From: Natronococcus pandeyae | GTDB lineage: Archaea > Halobacteriota > Halobacteria > Halobacteriales > Natrialbaceae | Assembly: GCF_008122205.1 (NCBI RefSeq) | Contig: NZ_PHNJ01000005.1 | Coordinates: 276,800 to 340,799, forward strand | DNA: 64,000 nt | Direction of reading: 5' to 3' | Part shown: one piece after another, positions 8,913 to 17,376 of the stretch | How the letters are laid out: each line of letters starts with the position of its first letter | Position numbering within the stretch: the first letter of the stretch is position 1 | Made by a program: the position numbers and the translations under genes | Notes under the pieces: model-generated | What the model was told of the DNA's origin: nothing | Database searches by the model: none | Seen by the model: only the letters and a program-made list of their open reading frames with translations

Positions 8913-10778
8913 TCAGTCGTCGTCGGTACTCACATCGGCTGCAACGCCGTCACCGGTCTCTCGAACCGTCTGCATGTTGTCGTAGCCGATCTTGAACAGC
9001 GACAGCGCGAGGTAGAGCAGGATCGCGATGATGACGATCTGGGCGACCGCCGACAGCTGCCCGATCAGTCCCGTCTCCGCCTCGGCGGTGATGCCGAGCA
9101 GCCGACCGCCGAGGATCTGATAGAGCCCGACCCAGCTGAGACCGGCGACCGTGATGAAGCCCATCAGCACCATGGGGCCGCCGGTCGAAATCAGCTGTTT
9201 GGAGTTGCTCCAGTTGGCCAGCCAGACGGTGGCCGAGAGCAGTGCCAGCGACGCCAGCAGCTGGTTCGCACCGCCGAACAGCGTCCAGAGGTCCTCCCAC
9301 CGGCCGCTACCGAGCAGGAGGAACGCGGCGACGGCGATGACCGTCGTGTTGACGTAGCGGTTGGCCGCGTACTCCTCGACCTGCGTCTCCGGCGTGCCGA
9401 CGATCTCTTCTAACATGTACCGACCCAGTCGGACGGCCGTGTCCATGCTCGTCAGCAGGAAACTCGCGAGCACGAGTGCCATGAACGGTGCGGCGTACTC
9501 GAACGGAATGCCGAGCGCAGTGAGGATCGCGCCGCCACCGGTCGCGAAGTTCGGCAACGCCAGTCCGATCCCGCCGGCGCCGGCCGGGATTGCGACGAGC
9601 GTCACCGCACAGAGTGCAACTGCCGCGAGCAGTCCCTCCGCGAGCATGCCACCGTAACCGATCAGTTTGGCGTCGGTTTCCTTGTTCAGTTGCTTGGACG
9701 TCGTCCCCGAGGAGACCAGCGAGTGGAAGCCACTGATGGTCCCACACGCGATGGTGAGGAACAACAGTGGGAACAGCGGCATGAGCGGAAGCATCTCCGC
9801 GAGCGGGCCGCCCTGTCCGAGGAAGCCGTACCAGGCCCCAGTCGTGATCTCGAAGCTCAACTGATCACCGGTCTCGGGGTGGATCGCGTCGCTTCCCATT
9901 CCGGTAATAAACGTGCCGACGATAACCGCGAGCAAACTCCCACCGACCCCCGTGTACAGGAGGAACGACGAGAGGTAGTCACGCGGCTGCAGTAGCATCC
10001 AGACCGGCAAGATGCTCGCGGCGGCCCCGTACACGAGTATCACCAGCACCCAGGCGCCGATGTTCGCACTGTCGAGCAGTTCCGGGAAGAACGCCGCCGA
10101 CTCGAGCAAGACGATCGTCCCAGCGGGGTAGTCGCCGGGGACGATCGCGAGCGGGTACTGGATACCGACCCAGACCGACGCGAAGACGCCCGTAACGAAG
10201 ACGACTGTGCCGACCGAGAACGGAAGTCCCAGTTGGTACAGCCAGACCCCGAAGACGAACGCGAGCGTAATGTAGAGCAGACTCGCGGTCGCTGCCGACG
10301 GGTACGCGTTCAGCACGACCCCGATAACCAGTGCGAACACTGCGACGACGAGGATCGTCAGCAAGAACGCGAACCACAACAGCATATTCTTGCCCCGCTC
10401 ACCGACGTACTCGCCGATGATGTAGCCGATCGACTTCCCCTCGTGTCGAAGGCTGCTCGACAGCGAGACGAAGTCGTGGACCGCACCCATCAGCGGGTTC
10501 CCGATCGCAACCCACAGCACGGCAGGGACCCAACCCCAGACCAGTGCGGCCGTGATCGGCCCGACGACGGGTGCTCCCCCCGCAATGCTCGAATAATGGT
10601 GCCCCAGTAACACCGACTTCTTTGCCGGCACGTACTCCTGGCCGTCCTGATACTTGTGTGCCGGCGTCTCTCGGCTGTCGTCGAGGTTGACGAACTGCGA
10701 GAGGTACCGGCCGTACACGAGGTACGCGACGGTAAACGTCGTCAGCACCAGTGCGACGATCCAGATGACTCCTACCAT
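8913..10778 (-). CDS. cstA: CstA-family carbon starvation / pyruvate-peptide transporter
   Basis: This 621-residue integral membrane protein has about 16 hydrophobic segments. It carries the CstA N-terminal signature ETPAHKYQDGQEYVPAKK followed by LLGHHYSSIAGGAPVVGP (near residue 60), and the conserved FHSLVSSGTTSKQLNKE segment near residue 350. CstA proteins import pyruvate or peptides, often under carbon limitation. The C-terminal end is shorter than in E. coli CstA. A strong AT-rich TATA region lies about 40 bases upstream of the ATG, which leaves a short leader. The gene stands alone between convergent ychF-side genes and the arsA pair. Confidence 0.93.
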   Translation of the reverse strand: MVGVIWIVALVLTTFTVAYLVYGRYLSQFVNLDDSRETPAHKYQDGQEYVPAKKSVLLGHHYSSIAGGAPVVGPITAALVWGWVPAVLWVAIGNPLMGAVHDFVSLSSSLRHEGKSIGYIIGEYVGERGKNMLLWFAFLLTILVVAVFALVIGVVLNAYPSAATASLLYITLAFVFGVWLYQLGLPFSVGTVVFVTGVFASVWVGIQYPLAIVPGDYPAGTIVLLESAAFFPELLDSANIGAWVLVILVYGAAASILPVWMLLQPRDYLSSFLLYTGVGGSLLAVIVGTFITGMGSDAIHPETGDQLSFEITTGAWYGFLGQGGPLAEMLPLMPLFPLLFLTIACGTISGFHSLVSSGTTSKQLNKETDAKLIGYGGMLAEGLLAAVALCAVTLVAIPAGAGGIGLALPNFATGGGAILTALGIPFEYAAPFMALVLASFLLTSMDTAVRLGRYMLEEIVGTPETQVEEYAANRYVNTTVIAVAAFLLLGSGRWEDLWTLFGGANQLLASLALLSATVWLANWSNSKQLISTGGPMVLMGFITVAGLSWVGLYQILGGRLLGITAEAETGLIGQLSAVAQIVIIAILLYLALSLFKIGYDNMQTVRETGDGVAADVSTDDD

Positions 10779-10814
10779 GCTATAAGCTCACGTGACGGCG
10801 AACGAACCCACGGA

Positions 10815-10830
10815 CCATAAATATAATTTG
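10815..10830 (-). promoter_or_regulatory. TATA region of cstA
   Basis: On the minus strand this reads CAAATTATATTTATGG, the most AT-rich run upstream of cstA. It sits 40-50 bases before the ATG, which implies a leader of about 10-20 bases rather than a leaderless mRNA. Confidence 0.55.
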
Positions 10831-10934
10831 TTTAGGTTCCAATGACCGGTTATCCTATCGAAAATCGCGGCGAGTCTATCGGCGAGCGTGTCAATCTACT
10901 AGTACCGCGAGTCAATATCGCACTACCGCTCGAC

Positions 10935-11912
10935 TCACGGCGACCGCACTGAGCCCTCGTCCTCGACCGTAATCTCCAGTTCGGCGGCGACCTCCTCGAG
11001 AATCGATCCTCGAACCTCCTCGACGCGCGTTTCGATCGTCGCGACGACCGGAACGTCGAACTCGCCGTCGATCTGCTCGAGTCGGTCGCGTTCGGTCGCG
11101 ACCCGCTGACGGAGGTAGCGCGCCCCCCGTCCCTCCTCGTGGGGCTCCGGTTCGGGCGTCAGCCGGTTGACCACGAGGCCGCGAACCGGGAGGTCGGCGT
11201 CCCCGAGCGTCTCGACCGACCGGCGCGTCTCCCGGATCGAGAGTTCGTCGGGGTTCATCACGAGGTAGAAGGCGGCGTCGTTGCGCAACACCTCCCCGGC
11301 GAACTCGAACCGTTCCTTGCGCTCCTGTAACCGGGCGAGGATCGGGTCACCCTCCATCACCCGCCGGGGCTCCCGGTTCCCGATCGCAGCCTTCTCGTAG
11401 AGGTCGATGCTGCGCTCGCGTTTGTCCATCAGCCGGTCGATCCACTGCTCGAGCAGTTCCGGTAGCGCGAGCAGTCGCAGCGTCGATCCCGTCGGCGAGG
11501 TGTCGAACACCACCCTGTCGTAGGGGTCGGCGTTGCGCATCACCTCGACGAACCGGTCGAAGAGGGCGGCCTCGTAGGCGCCAGGGGTCTGGTGGGCCAT
11601 CTCGAGTTGAATGTCGACCTCGTTGACCATCGCCGCAGAGAGCTGTGAGTTCAGTTGGCGTTTGAGTCCCTGCAGGTGATCCTGGACCTCCTGTTCCGGA
11701 TCTATCTCCAGCGCCGAGAGCCCGTCGTACCCCTCGACGGGTTGGGGCTCGTCGCCGAACTCCTGGTCGAAGACGTCGGCCGTGCTGTGTGCCGGGTCCG
11801 TCGAGACGATGAGCGTCTCGAGTCCCGTATCGGAGCACTCGAGCGCGTAGGCGCTCGAGACCGTCGTCTTGCCGACCCCGCCTTTGCCGCCGAAGAAGAC
11901 GAACTCGGTCAT
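10935..11912 (-). CDS. ArsA/Get3 (TRC40)-family ATPase
   Basis: This 325-residue deviant-Walker ATPase starts MTEFVFFGGKGGVGKTT, with the signature lysine and P-loop at residues 8-17. Switch I reads VSTDPAHSTADVFDQ and switch II reads VVFDTSPTGSTLRLL, both typical of ArsA/Get3. Eukaryotic Get3 targets tail-anchored membrane proteins, and archaeal homologs are thought to act similarly or as chaperones; a few handle arsenite. There is a single ATPase domain, so it would act as a dimer. Its ATG overlaps the stop of the upstream 98-residue gene (TAATG), indicating translational coupling. Confidence 0.9.
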   Translation of the reverse strand: MTEFVFFGGKGGVGKTTVSSAYALECSDTGLETLIVSTDPAHSTADVFDQEFGDEPQPVEGYDGLSALEIDPEQEVQDHLQGLKRQLNSQLSAAMVNEVDIQLEMAHQTPGAYEAALFDRFVEVMRNADPYDRVVFDTSPTGSTLRLLALPELLEQWIDRLMDKRERSIDLYEKAAIGNREPRRVMEGDPILARLQERKERFEFAGEVLRNDAAFYLVMNPDELSIRETRRSVETLGDADLPVRGLVVNRLTPEPEPHEEGRGARYLRQRVATERDRLEQIDGEFDVPVVATIETRVEEVRGSILEEVAAELEITVEDEGSVRSP

Positions 11913-12208
11913 TAGAAGTGGTACTGGTGGCCCTTGCGTTCGACGACCGACTGGCGATCCCACAGCCGTCGTTCCCAGGCCTCGTACTCGTCTTCCAGGT
12001 ACGGCAGGAGTTCGGCCGTGTAGTACGATACCGGGCTCGGAATGCCGAAGGCGTCGGGGAAGCACGCCAGCATGAACCCGTCCTCCTCGTCTTCGGCCTC
12101 GGCTTCGATCTTCTCGTAGGCGGGGTGGCTGATCATTCCGTGGTAGAGCCCCCGGACCCACTCCTCGAGCGTAGCCCGAAACGTTGCGATCCGATCGGCG
12201 AGTGTCAT
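11912..12208 (-). CDS. Small protein coupled to the ArsA/Get3 ATPase
   Basis: This encodes a 98-residue acidic, helix-rich protein with patterns such as TLEEWVRGLYHGMISHPAYEK in its first third and ELLPYLEDEYEAWERRLW near its end. It resembles no enzyme. Its TAA stop overlaps the ATG of the ATPase gene by one base, so the two proteins are probably made together and may interact. I chose the ATG at 12208 over the GTG two codons upstream. As a hypothesis only, it could be a client-handling or membrane-recruiting partner of the Get3-like ATPase. Confidence 0.78.
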   Translation of the reverse strand: MTLADRIATFRATLEEWVRGLYHGMISHPAYEKIEAEAEDEEDGFMLACFPDAFGIPSPVSYYTAELLPYLEDEYEAWERRLWDRQSVVERKGHQYHF

Positions 12209-12427
12209 CGTCACTCATCCTCGGTGCTGGAGCCTAAAGTGTGTCGTGGCCCGCCTGCCTCGAGATTTAATATCGCAAAATAGGATTTATTTCGAGAAAT
12301 CGTCGACGACGAACTCCTTCGGGTCGAACGCTCTGTTCCGAGTGGCGGTTTCGAAAAACGAGCGGGACGACGGACCGAGCTATCCGCTCACAGCTTTTGG
12401 GTCAGAAAGAAGAACTCGCGAAGACGG

Positions 12428-14386
12428 CTAACGTGTCGGATACGCGTGGCCGATCCGATGTTGCTCGTCGTAGATCAACGTCACACCGTGGATCTCGTCA
12501 GCATCGACCGTGAAACTATCACCAACCTCGAACTCGCCGTCGATCTGGTCGACGAGATCGATCTCGAGGCGCTCGTCCTCGGTCCAGACCCGCGCCTCGA
12601 GTTTCGAAGCGGGCAGGGCGTCGCCGTCGAGGTGTTCGACGTCGCCGTCGTCGTACACGAGGTCGACTCGCGGCTGCGGTCTCGTTCCACTAACGCGGAC
12701 GTCGTCGTCCCAGACCACGGTGACGTCGGAGCCGACCGGGACGTCTGAAACGTCGATCGTCGCACCGCTCTCGACGGTCGTGGCCTCGTCGACCCACTGC
12801 GTGTCTGCGGGTTCGTCGTCGACCAGCAGCTCGTACCTGTCGGCGGACCGTTCGTCCTCGAGTTCGAGCGTCGCCGAGAGCGTCTCCGACTCGTACTCGT
12901 AGTCGAACCGGACCCGTCCCGGCGGTCGTGCTCGGAAGTGACCGATACTGTCCTGCGAACTCGTCCCGTCCCAGCCGACGACGATTCGGTCGCCGGGCTG
13001 GACGCCCTCGAGCGTCCCAGTGTCGCCGCTGCTGAGCGTCTCGTCCGTCCAGGGCTGGCTCTCGGCGCGTGGCTCTGGTTCGTCCTCGCCCGGTCGGTAG
13101 TGGTGTCGCTCCTCGTACGCTGCGAGGAAGACCCGATCGCCGTCGAGGGGATACTCATCGCCGTACTCGGCGGTGACCGTCTCGCTGTCCACGTCGTAGT
13201 CGAACGTGAACCGGAAATGCGAGAGGATCGTCGTCCCGCTTCCGCTCGAGCCGAGTTCGTGATCGTGGTGAAGCCGCACGGACAGGTTCGGTTCGACGTC
13301 GTCCATATCGACCTCGATCATATCACCTTCTTCGAGTTTGCCGTGACCGTCTGCCCAGATCTCTCGATCGTACTCCTCGCCGTCGAGTTCGAGCGTGAGA
13401 TCCTCGACCGGCGTCGGGTCGCCGCGACCGAGTTCGATCTCGAGGACGTCGTCGTCCGGATCGATGTTCCGGGACGGACGGAGGAATCCGGGGCTGTCGT
13501 GTTCCCGGACGGCTCGCTCGAGTTCGAGATCTCGCGTGAGGGTGGCTGTGACGAGCGTCTCGTCGACCTCGACTGTCGGCTCGTCTTTGACGGCCATGTA
13601 TCCGAGGTCCGCCCCGAGGGCGTCGACCAGTTCCTCGGTGACGAACGATTCGTCCGCGAACTCGATCCCGTGTGTCATCTCGATCGTGTCGGAATCGACG
13701 ACCGTCGTTCCGTGTACCAGATACCGGATGGCGTCGTCCTCGTCGTCGACGTCGATCGGAAGGTGAAGATCTTCGTCGTCGCCGATCTGGACGTGACAGC
13801 TGTCGACGCCGTCGTAGGTTTCGAGGGCCTCTTCCAGGACGGATTCGGCCTCGAGAAGTCGCTCCGTCTCGTCGGCGCCTGCGTCGAAGGCGTCCTCGAT
13901 CGTCTCTCGTTCGTCGGCGAGGACGACGACGTCGTCGGCGACTCCGGCGAGTACCCGACCGTCGTCGTAGTACTCGTAGGAGACCCCGCCGTCGGTCTCG
14001 CGGGATTCATTGTCGCCCTCGAGTTCGATGTCGCCGGTGAGGACTTTGATCGGTCGGGAGAACCCGTCCTCGTTGGCGTAGACGAGGGCCTTCTTCGAGA
14101 CGGACTCCGGTTCGATTTCGAACGCGCCGCCGAACGGTCGCCGTTCGTGGGGTTCGTCGGCCTCGAGTTGTCGTTCGACGTCCGTCGCCGTAAGCATCAT
14201 CGAGTCCTCGGCGACCGACGCCGGCAGGTAGTCGAGTACCGACTCGAACGTCGAGACGGCCGACTCGTCGGCGTCGGCGGCCGACGCCGAGCGGTCGTCC
14301 GCTGCCGCCGCGGCGTTTCCAGCCAGTGCAACAGTAATCGTCGTGCCGATACCACCGAGGAGGGTACGGCGGGGACACTGCTTCAT
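12428..14386 (-). CDS. Large Tat-exported beta-repeat protein of unknown function
   Basis: This 652-residue very acidic protein begins with a Tat signal: PRRTLLGG followed by a hydrophobic, Ala-rich segment ending AGNAAAAAD. The first half (about 45-330) is one unfamiliar alpha/beta domain starting FESVLDYLPASVAED. The second half is four related beta units that each end in a Gly/Asp turn and a beta strand: GDMIEVDMDDVEPNLSVRL, LEGVQPGDRIVVGW, IDVSDVPVGSDVTVVW and FTVDADEIHGVTLIY. Such units resemble the beta-sandwich tail of archaeal pilins. The protein is probably cell-surface or secreted. The start at 14386 is the codon just before the Tat motif; upstream of it the DNA is AT-rich promoter. 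Confidence 0.78.
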   Translation of the reverse strand: MKQCPRRTLLGGIGTTITVALAGNAAAAADDRSASAADADESAVSTFESVLDYLPASVAEDSMMLTATDVERQLEADEPHERRPFGGAFEIEPESVSKKALVYANEDGFSRPIKVLTGDIELEGDNESRETDGGVSYEYYDDGRVLAGVADDVVVLADERETIEDAFDAGADETERLLEAESVLEEALETYDGVDSCHVQIGDDEDLHLPIDVDDEDDAIRYLVHGTTVVDSDTIEMTHGIEFADESFVTEELVDALGADLGYMAVKDEPTVEVDETLVTATLTRDLELERAVREHDSPGFLRPSRNIDPDDDVLEIELGRGDPTPVEDLTLELDGEEYDREIWADGHGKLEEGDMIEVDMDDVEPNLSVRLHHDHELGSSGSGTTILSHFRFTFDYDVDSETVTAEYGDEYPLDGDRVFLAAYEERHHYRPGEDEPEPRAESQPWTDETLSSGDTGTLEGVQPGDRIVVGWDGTSSQDSIGHFRARPPGRVRFDYEYESETLSATLELEDERSADRYELLVDDEPADTQWVDEATTVESGATIDVSDVPVGSDVTVVWDDDVRVSGTRPQPRVDLVYDDGDVEHLDGDALPASKLEARVWTEDERLEIDLVDQIDGEFEVGDSFTVDADEIHGVTLIYDEQHRIGHAYPTR

Positions 14387-14540
14387 ACACGAGTTAGTTG
14401 ATAGTTTATCTACAAGTAACTTTTCATTACATTCTGTTATAGAAACATGAACTGTCGAAATGACTGATTTCCAGCGGATCCGATGCTGAAGCGAGACAGC
14501 CGGCGATACTCGATGCTGGAAACCGGCCCAGAGCCGACGC

Positions 14541-14549
14541 TTCTTAACC
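14541..14549 (+). promoter_or_regulatory. TATA element of the CobW-like gene
   Basis: TTCTTAACC lies 26 bases before the ATG at 14572, the spacing of a leaderless haloarchaeal transcript. Confidence 0.55.
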
Positions 14550-14571
14550 TTCGAGTCACAATCACACACGT

Positions 14572-15807
14572 ATGTCATCGACGATTCCCGTCACCGTCCT
14601 CTCGGGGAGTCTGGGAGCGGGAAAGACGACGCTGCTCAATCACCTGCTGCGAAATGCGGGCGAACGTGAACTCGCCGTACTGGTCAACGACATGGGCTCG
14701 GTGAACGTCGACGCCGAACTCGTCGCCGAGGGATCGGATCTGGACGCCGGCGGCGTCGCGGAACTCTCGAACGGCTGCATCTGCTGTGAGCTTCAGGACG
14801 ACCTCGAGACGGCAGTCGTTCGACTGGCCCGCAACCGGGAGTTCGACCACCTGATCGTCGAATCGTCGGGTATCTCCGAACCCGAACCGGTCGCCAGCCT
14901 GTTCACGACCGCCTCGCGGGTCGCCGCCCGGTACGAGATCGACGCACTCGTGACCGTCCTCGACACTCGACTGTTCCTCGACGCCTTCGCCGGCGAGGAC
15001 GTCCCCGAGCGCCGCGGCGACCCCGACGGCGAGGCCGACCGCCCCCTCTCGGACCTCCTGATCGAACAGCTCGAGGTAGCGAACCTCGTGTTGCTCAACA
15101 AGGCGGACCTGTGCAGCGATTCGGAACTCGAGGAGGCCGAAGCCCTCGTCCGGGCGCTCCAGCCGGACGCGGAGACGATCCGAACGGAGTTCTCCGTGGT
15201 AGATCCCAACCGTCTGCTCGGGGTCGATCTGTTCGAGCCCCAGCACCTCGGCGAGGGGGCCGGGTGGCAGCGGGCGCTCGAGGAGGACGACGAAGCCGAC
15301 GAGGACTCGGCGACCCACGCGGACGATCACGGCCACGACCACGATCACGACCACCGCCATCCCGACGAGGTCTACGGCGTCGAGTCGATCGTCTTCCGGG
15401 AGCGACGACCGGTCCACCCCGAACGGTTCGCGTCGTTCCTGCGGGAACTGCCCGACGGCGTCGTCCGATCGAAGGGAGTAGTATGGATCGCCGGCCGCGA
15501 CGCGAAGATCGAACTCTCCCAGGCCGGCCCCTCCGTCCGGGCGACGAACAACGGTCCCTGGGTCGCAGCCCTCCCCGAGATCCAGCGGGACCTATACCGG
15601 TCTAACCGCCCCAACCTCGCTTGGCACGACGAGCACGGCGACCGGCGGACGGAACTCGTCGTCATCGGAACCGATCTCGACGAGGAGCGGCTGCGATCGC
15701 GGCTCCGGGACTGTCTGGTCACCGACGAGGAGTGGGAGCAAGCAGAGACGCTCGAGAGTCCGTTTCCGGGCGAGGCCGAGGAGACGGTCGTGCTCCGCGA
15801 GCCCTGA
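14572..15807 (+). CDS. CobW/COG0523-family G3E GTPase, putative metallochaperone
   Basis: This 411-residue GTPase belongs to the group that inserts zinc, cobalt or other metals into target proteins. Walker A is GSLGAGKTT (12-20), the metal-binding CxCC motif is NGCICC (C69, C71, C72), and the guanine-specificity NKAD is in LLNKADLCS. A His/Asp-rich metal-storage stretch (HGHDHDHDHRH) lies near residues 247-262, before the CobW C-terminal domain that begins around YGVESIVFRERRPVHP. Which metal is served is not shown; zinc is the most common for members with His-rich loops. It is divergent from the large exported protein, separated by about 185 bases. Confidence 0.92.
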   Translation: MSSTIPVTVLSGSLGAGKTTLLNHLLRNAGERELAVLVNDMGSVNVDAELVAEGSDLDAGGVAELSNGCICCELQDDLETAVVRLARNREFDHLIVESSGISEPEPVASLFTTASRVAARYEIDALVTVLDTRLFLDAFAGEDVPERRGDPDGEADRPLSDLLIEQLEVANLVLLNKADLCSDSELEEAEALVRALQPDAETIRTEFSVVDPNRLLGVDLFEPQHLGEGAGWQRALEEDDEADEDSATHADDHGHDHDHDHRHPDEVYGVESIVFRERRPVHPERFASFLRELPDGVVRSKGVVWIAGRDAKIELSQAGPSVRATNNGPWVAALPEIQRDLYRSNRPNLAWHDEHGDRRTELVVIGTDLDEERLRSRLRDCLVTDEEWEQAETLESPFPGEAEETVVLREP

Positions 15808-15819
15808 TTCGGCCGTCGA

Positions 15820-16227
15820 TTAGTCGAACGCCGCTTCGATCTCGTCGAGCGCGCGGTTTAGCTCTCCCTTTCGCTTCCAGGCGGCGATCCGATCGCCGAA
15901 GGGAAGCGGCGCGGCGAGCGAGACGGACGAGCGGAACGTGACCTCCGTTTCACCGTTCAGTGCGTCGAACTCGAGCCACGTTTCCATCTGCTCGAACGGT
16001 CCCTGTTCCCCCTCCTGCGTGTAGTAGAGTGCGTCGTCGCGATATTCGAATCGCAGCGGAAGCTGCATGCCGGGGCCGCTGGCGACCACGATCGTCGTCT
16101 CGTCGCGCTCGTCGACGATCTCGACGGTAAAGCTGCCCTCAGCCTCGACGATCGCCGGCGGATCGAATCGCGACGAAATCTCGACGGGCGTCGCATCGAT
16201 CCGCCGAGACACTGTCACCTCCCGCAT
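15820..16227 (-). CDS. SRPBCC (START-like) family protein
   Basis: This encodes a 135-residue protein of the polyketide-cyclase/START-like fold (SRPBCC), used by many haloarchaeal proteins to bind a hydrophobic ligand. It begins MREVTVSRRIDATP, shows WLEFDALNGETEVTFR in the central strands, and ends with a helix (RALDEIEAAFD). I chose the ATG at 16227 because a TATA box (GTATTTATGT on this strand) lies 24-33 bases upstream, and the alternative ATG at 16254 lies inside that box. The ligand is unknown. Confidence 0.82.
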   Translation of the reverse strand: MREVTVSRRIDATPVEISSRFDPPAIVEAEGSFTVEIVDERDETTIVVASGPGMQLPLRFEYRDDALYYTQEGEQGPFEQMETWLEFDALNGETEVTFRSSVSLAAPLPFGDRIAAWKRKGELNRALDEIEAAFD

Positions 16228-16250
16228 ACCGCTGTCGTTCGCGCCGGCCG

Positions 16251-16260
16251 ACATAAATAC
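16251..16260 (-). promoter_or_regulatory. TATA element of the SRPBCC gene
   Basis: GTATTTATGT on the minus strand is followed 24 bases later by the ATG at 16227, consistent with a leaderless transcript. This site decides the start codon, since an upstream in-frame ATG overlaps the box. Confidence 0.6.
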
Positions 16261-16322
16261 CGGTGTCGTTTGGCCCACGAGCGGACAGAAAGGCTAAGTG
16301 AGCGACGTTCGCGTGTTCACCT

Positions 16323-16547
16323 ATGAGCGGTCCCGACGCCGACAGGGAGGGGTTCCAGGAAGGGCTCGAGTCCTCGCACGGAGATCCTCGCGTCCTGCTC
16401 GTCCTCAACGCGATCCTCTCGACGCTGTTCGCTCTGATGCTCGTTACCGGCGCGGATTTCATCGGGGTGCTCGAGTACAGTCTCACGACCGTCGCCGCCG
16501 TGGCGATCGGGCTGTTCGTCCTCACCCTCGTCATGACCCGATCGTGA
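16323..16547 (+). CDS. Small two-helix membrane protein, hypothetical
   Basis: This encodes a 74-residue protein with a charged 22-residue N-terminus (including GLESSHGDPR) and two predicted membrane helices at about 23-45 and 50-71. Similar small membrane proteins are common in haloarchaea and have no assigned function. It is convergent with the broken TMEM175-like gene. The short length keeps confidence moderate. Confidence 0.65.
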   Translation: MSGPDADREGFQEGLESSHGDPRVLLVLNAILSTLFALMLVTGADFIGVLEYSLTTVAAVAIGLFVLTLVMTRS

Positions 16548-16573
16548 TCGGATCAGCGGTACCGACACGTCCG

Positions 16574-17273
16574 TTACTGGCGGCGAAACCGACGCACCCA
16601 GAGCGCCTGTAGCGGGACGATCAGGAGCGGGGTCACGAACGCGGCCGGCAGGTTCACGGCAGCGATGCCGATCGAACAGAGAAAGACGGCTGGGACGATC
16701 AGCCCGCGGATCGCGACGAACCGCCCGGTTCGGTCGTCAATCTCCGGCCCCGTGAATCCGCGACGGTGTGCGTACCACCACACGAACGTTAGCGTGAGGC
16801 CGACGAGCGAGATGTTGAGCGCGTAGAGCGTCCACGTAAAGCGCGTTCCGTAGATGCCGAGCAACTCGGTCGGAAACGGCAGAAACGAGACGACGAGCAG
16901 GAACAGCAGGTTGCCGTACAGCAACACTCGGTCGTGTCGGACGATGTGCTGGAAGAGGTTGTGGTGGACGATCCAGTAGATACCGACGACGAAAAACGAG
17001 AGCAGGTATAGTAGCCACTGAAAGTCAATGCACACCTGATCGCACGACAGCTGTGCGATCAGTGTGTAAATCGTTTCAGTTGTTACTATAGCTCAACAGC
17101 AGCGTCTGCTGGTCGGCGAGCGCGGCCGGAAGCTCCGTCGCTGCGCGATCCGCGGGGATCTCCGGCACCTGGAACTGCAACACCAGCAGGGTCAACACGA
17201 TCGCGAACAGCCCGTCGCTCAGCGCAGCGATTCGGTCGGTGTCCTCTCCCTCGAGAAAGCGAACGGTCGGCAT
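16574..17273 (-). pseudogene. TMEM175-family (DUF1211) channel gene interrupted by an 80-bp element
   Basis: Two fragments on the minus strand belong to one gene. The 5' part (17273 to about 17091) encodes TDRIAALSDGLFAIVLTLLV, matching the R-x-x-A-L-S-D-G first helix of TMEM175-like potassium channels. It runs into the insertion and stops after LLLSYSNN. The 3' part encodes YLLSFFVVGIYWIVHHNLF and the remaining helices. Removing the 80-bp palindrome at 17009-17088 plus one TA copy leaves 618 bases, a clean 205-codon frame reading LLSYLLSFF across the junction. The family functions as membrane K+ (or H+) leak channels. As it stands the gene should not give a full channel, although an internal ATG at 17035 could start the second part. 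Confidence 0.9.
17009..17088. mobile_element. 80-bp palindromic miniature element, copy A
   Basis: This element has imperfect inverted halves that begin TAGTA[GC/AC]MACTGAAA and meet in a hairpin with arms CTGATCGCAC and GTGCGATCAG around a 7-base loop. It is flanked by TA on both sides (17007-17008 and 17089-17090), and taking out the element with one TA restores a TMEM175 reading frame. It has no coding capacity and would need a transposase in trans. Positions 9-23 of its right-hand arm read ACTGAAACGATTTAC, colinear with the other two copies in this window. A TA target would fit an IS630/mariner-type origin, but that is inference. Confidence 0.88.
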
Positions 17274-17376
17274 GGGAGAGTAGACGACGGCAGCGACGAT
17301 AACCTGTCTCCTCCGGAGAACCTCGAGAGAGACAGTAGACCCACTGTTTTACGAACTCACCCGTCGTACGAGCGTC

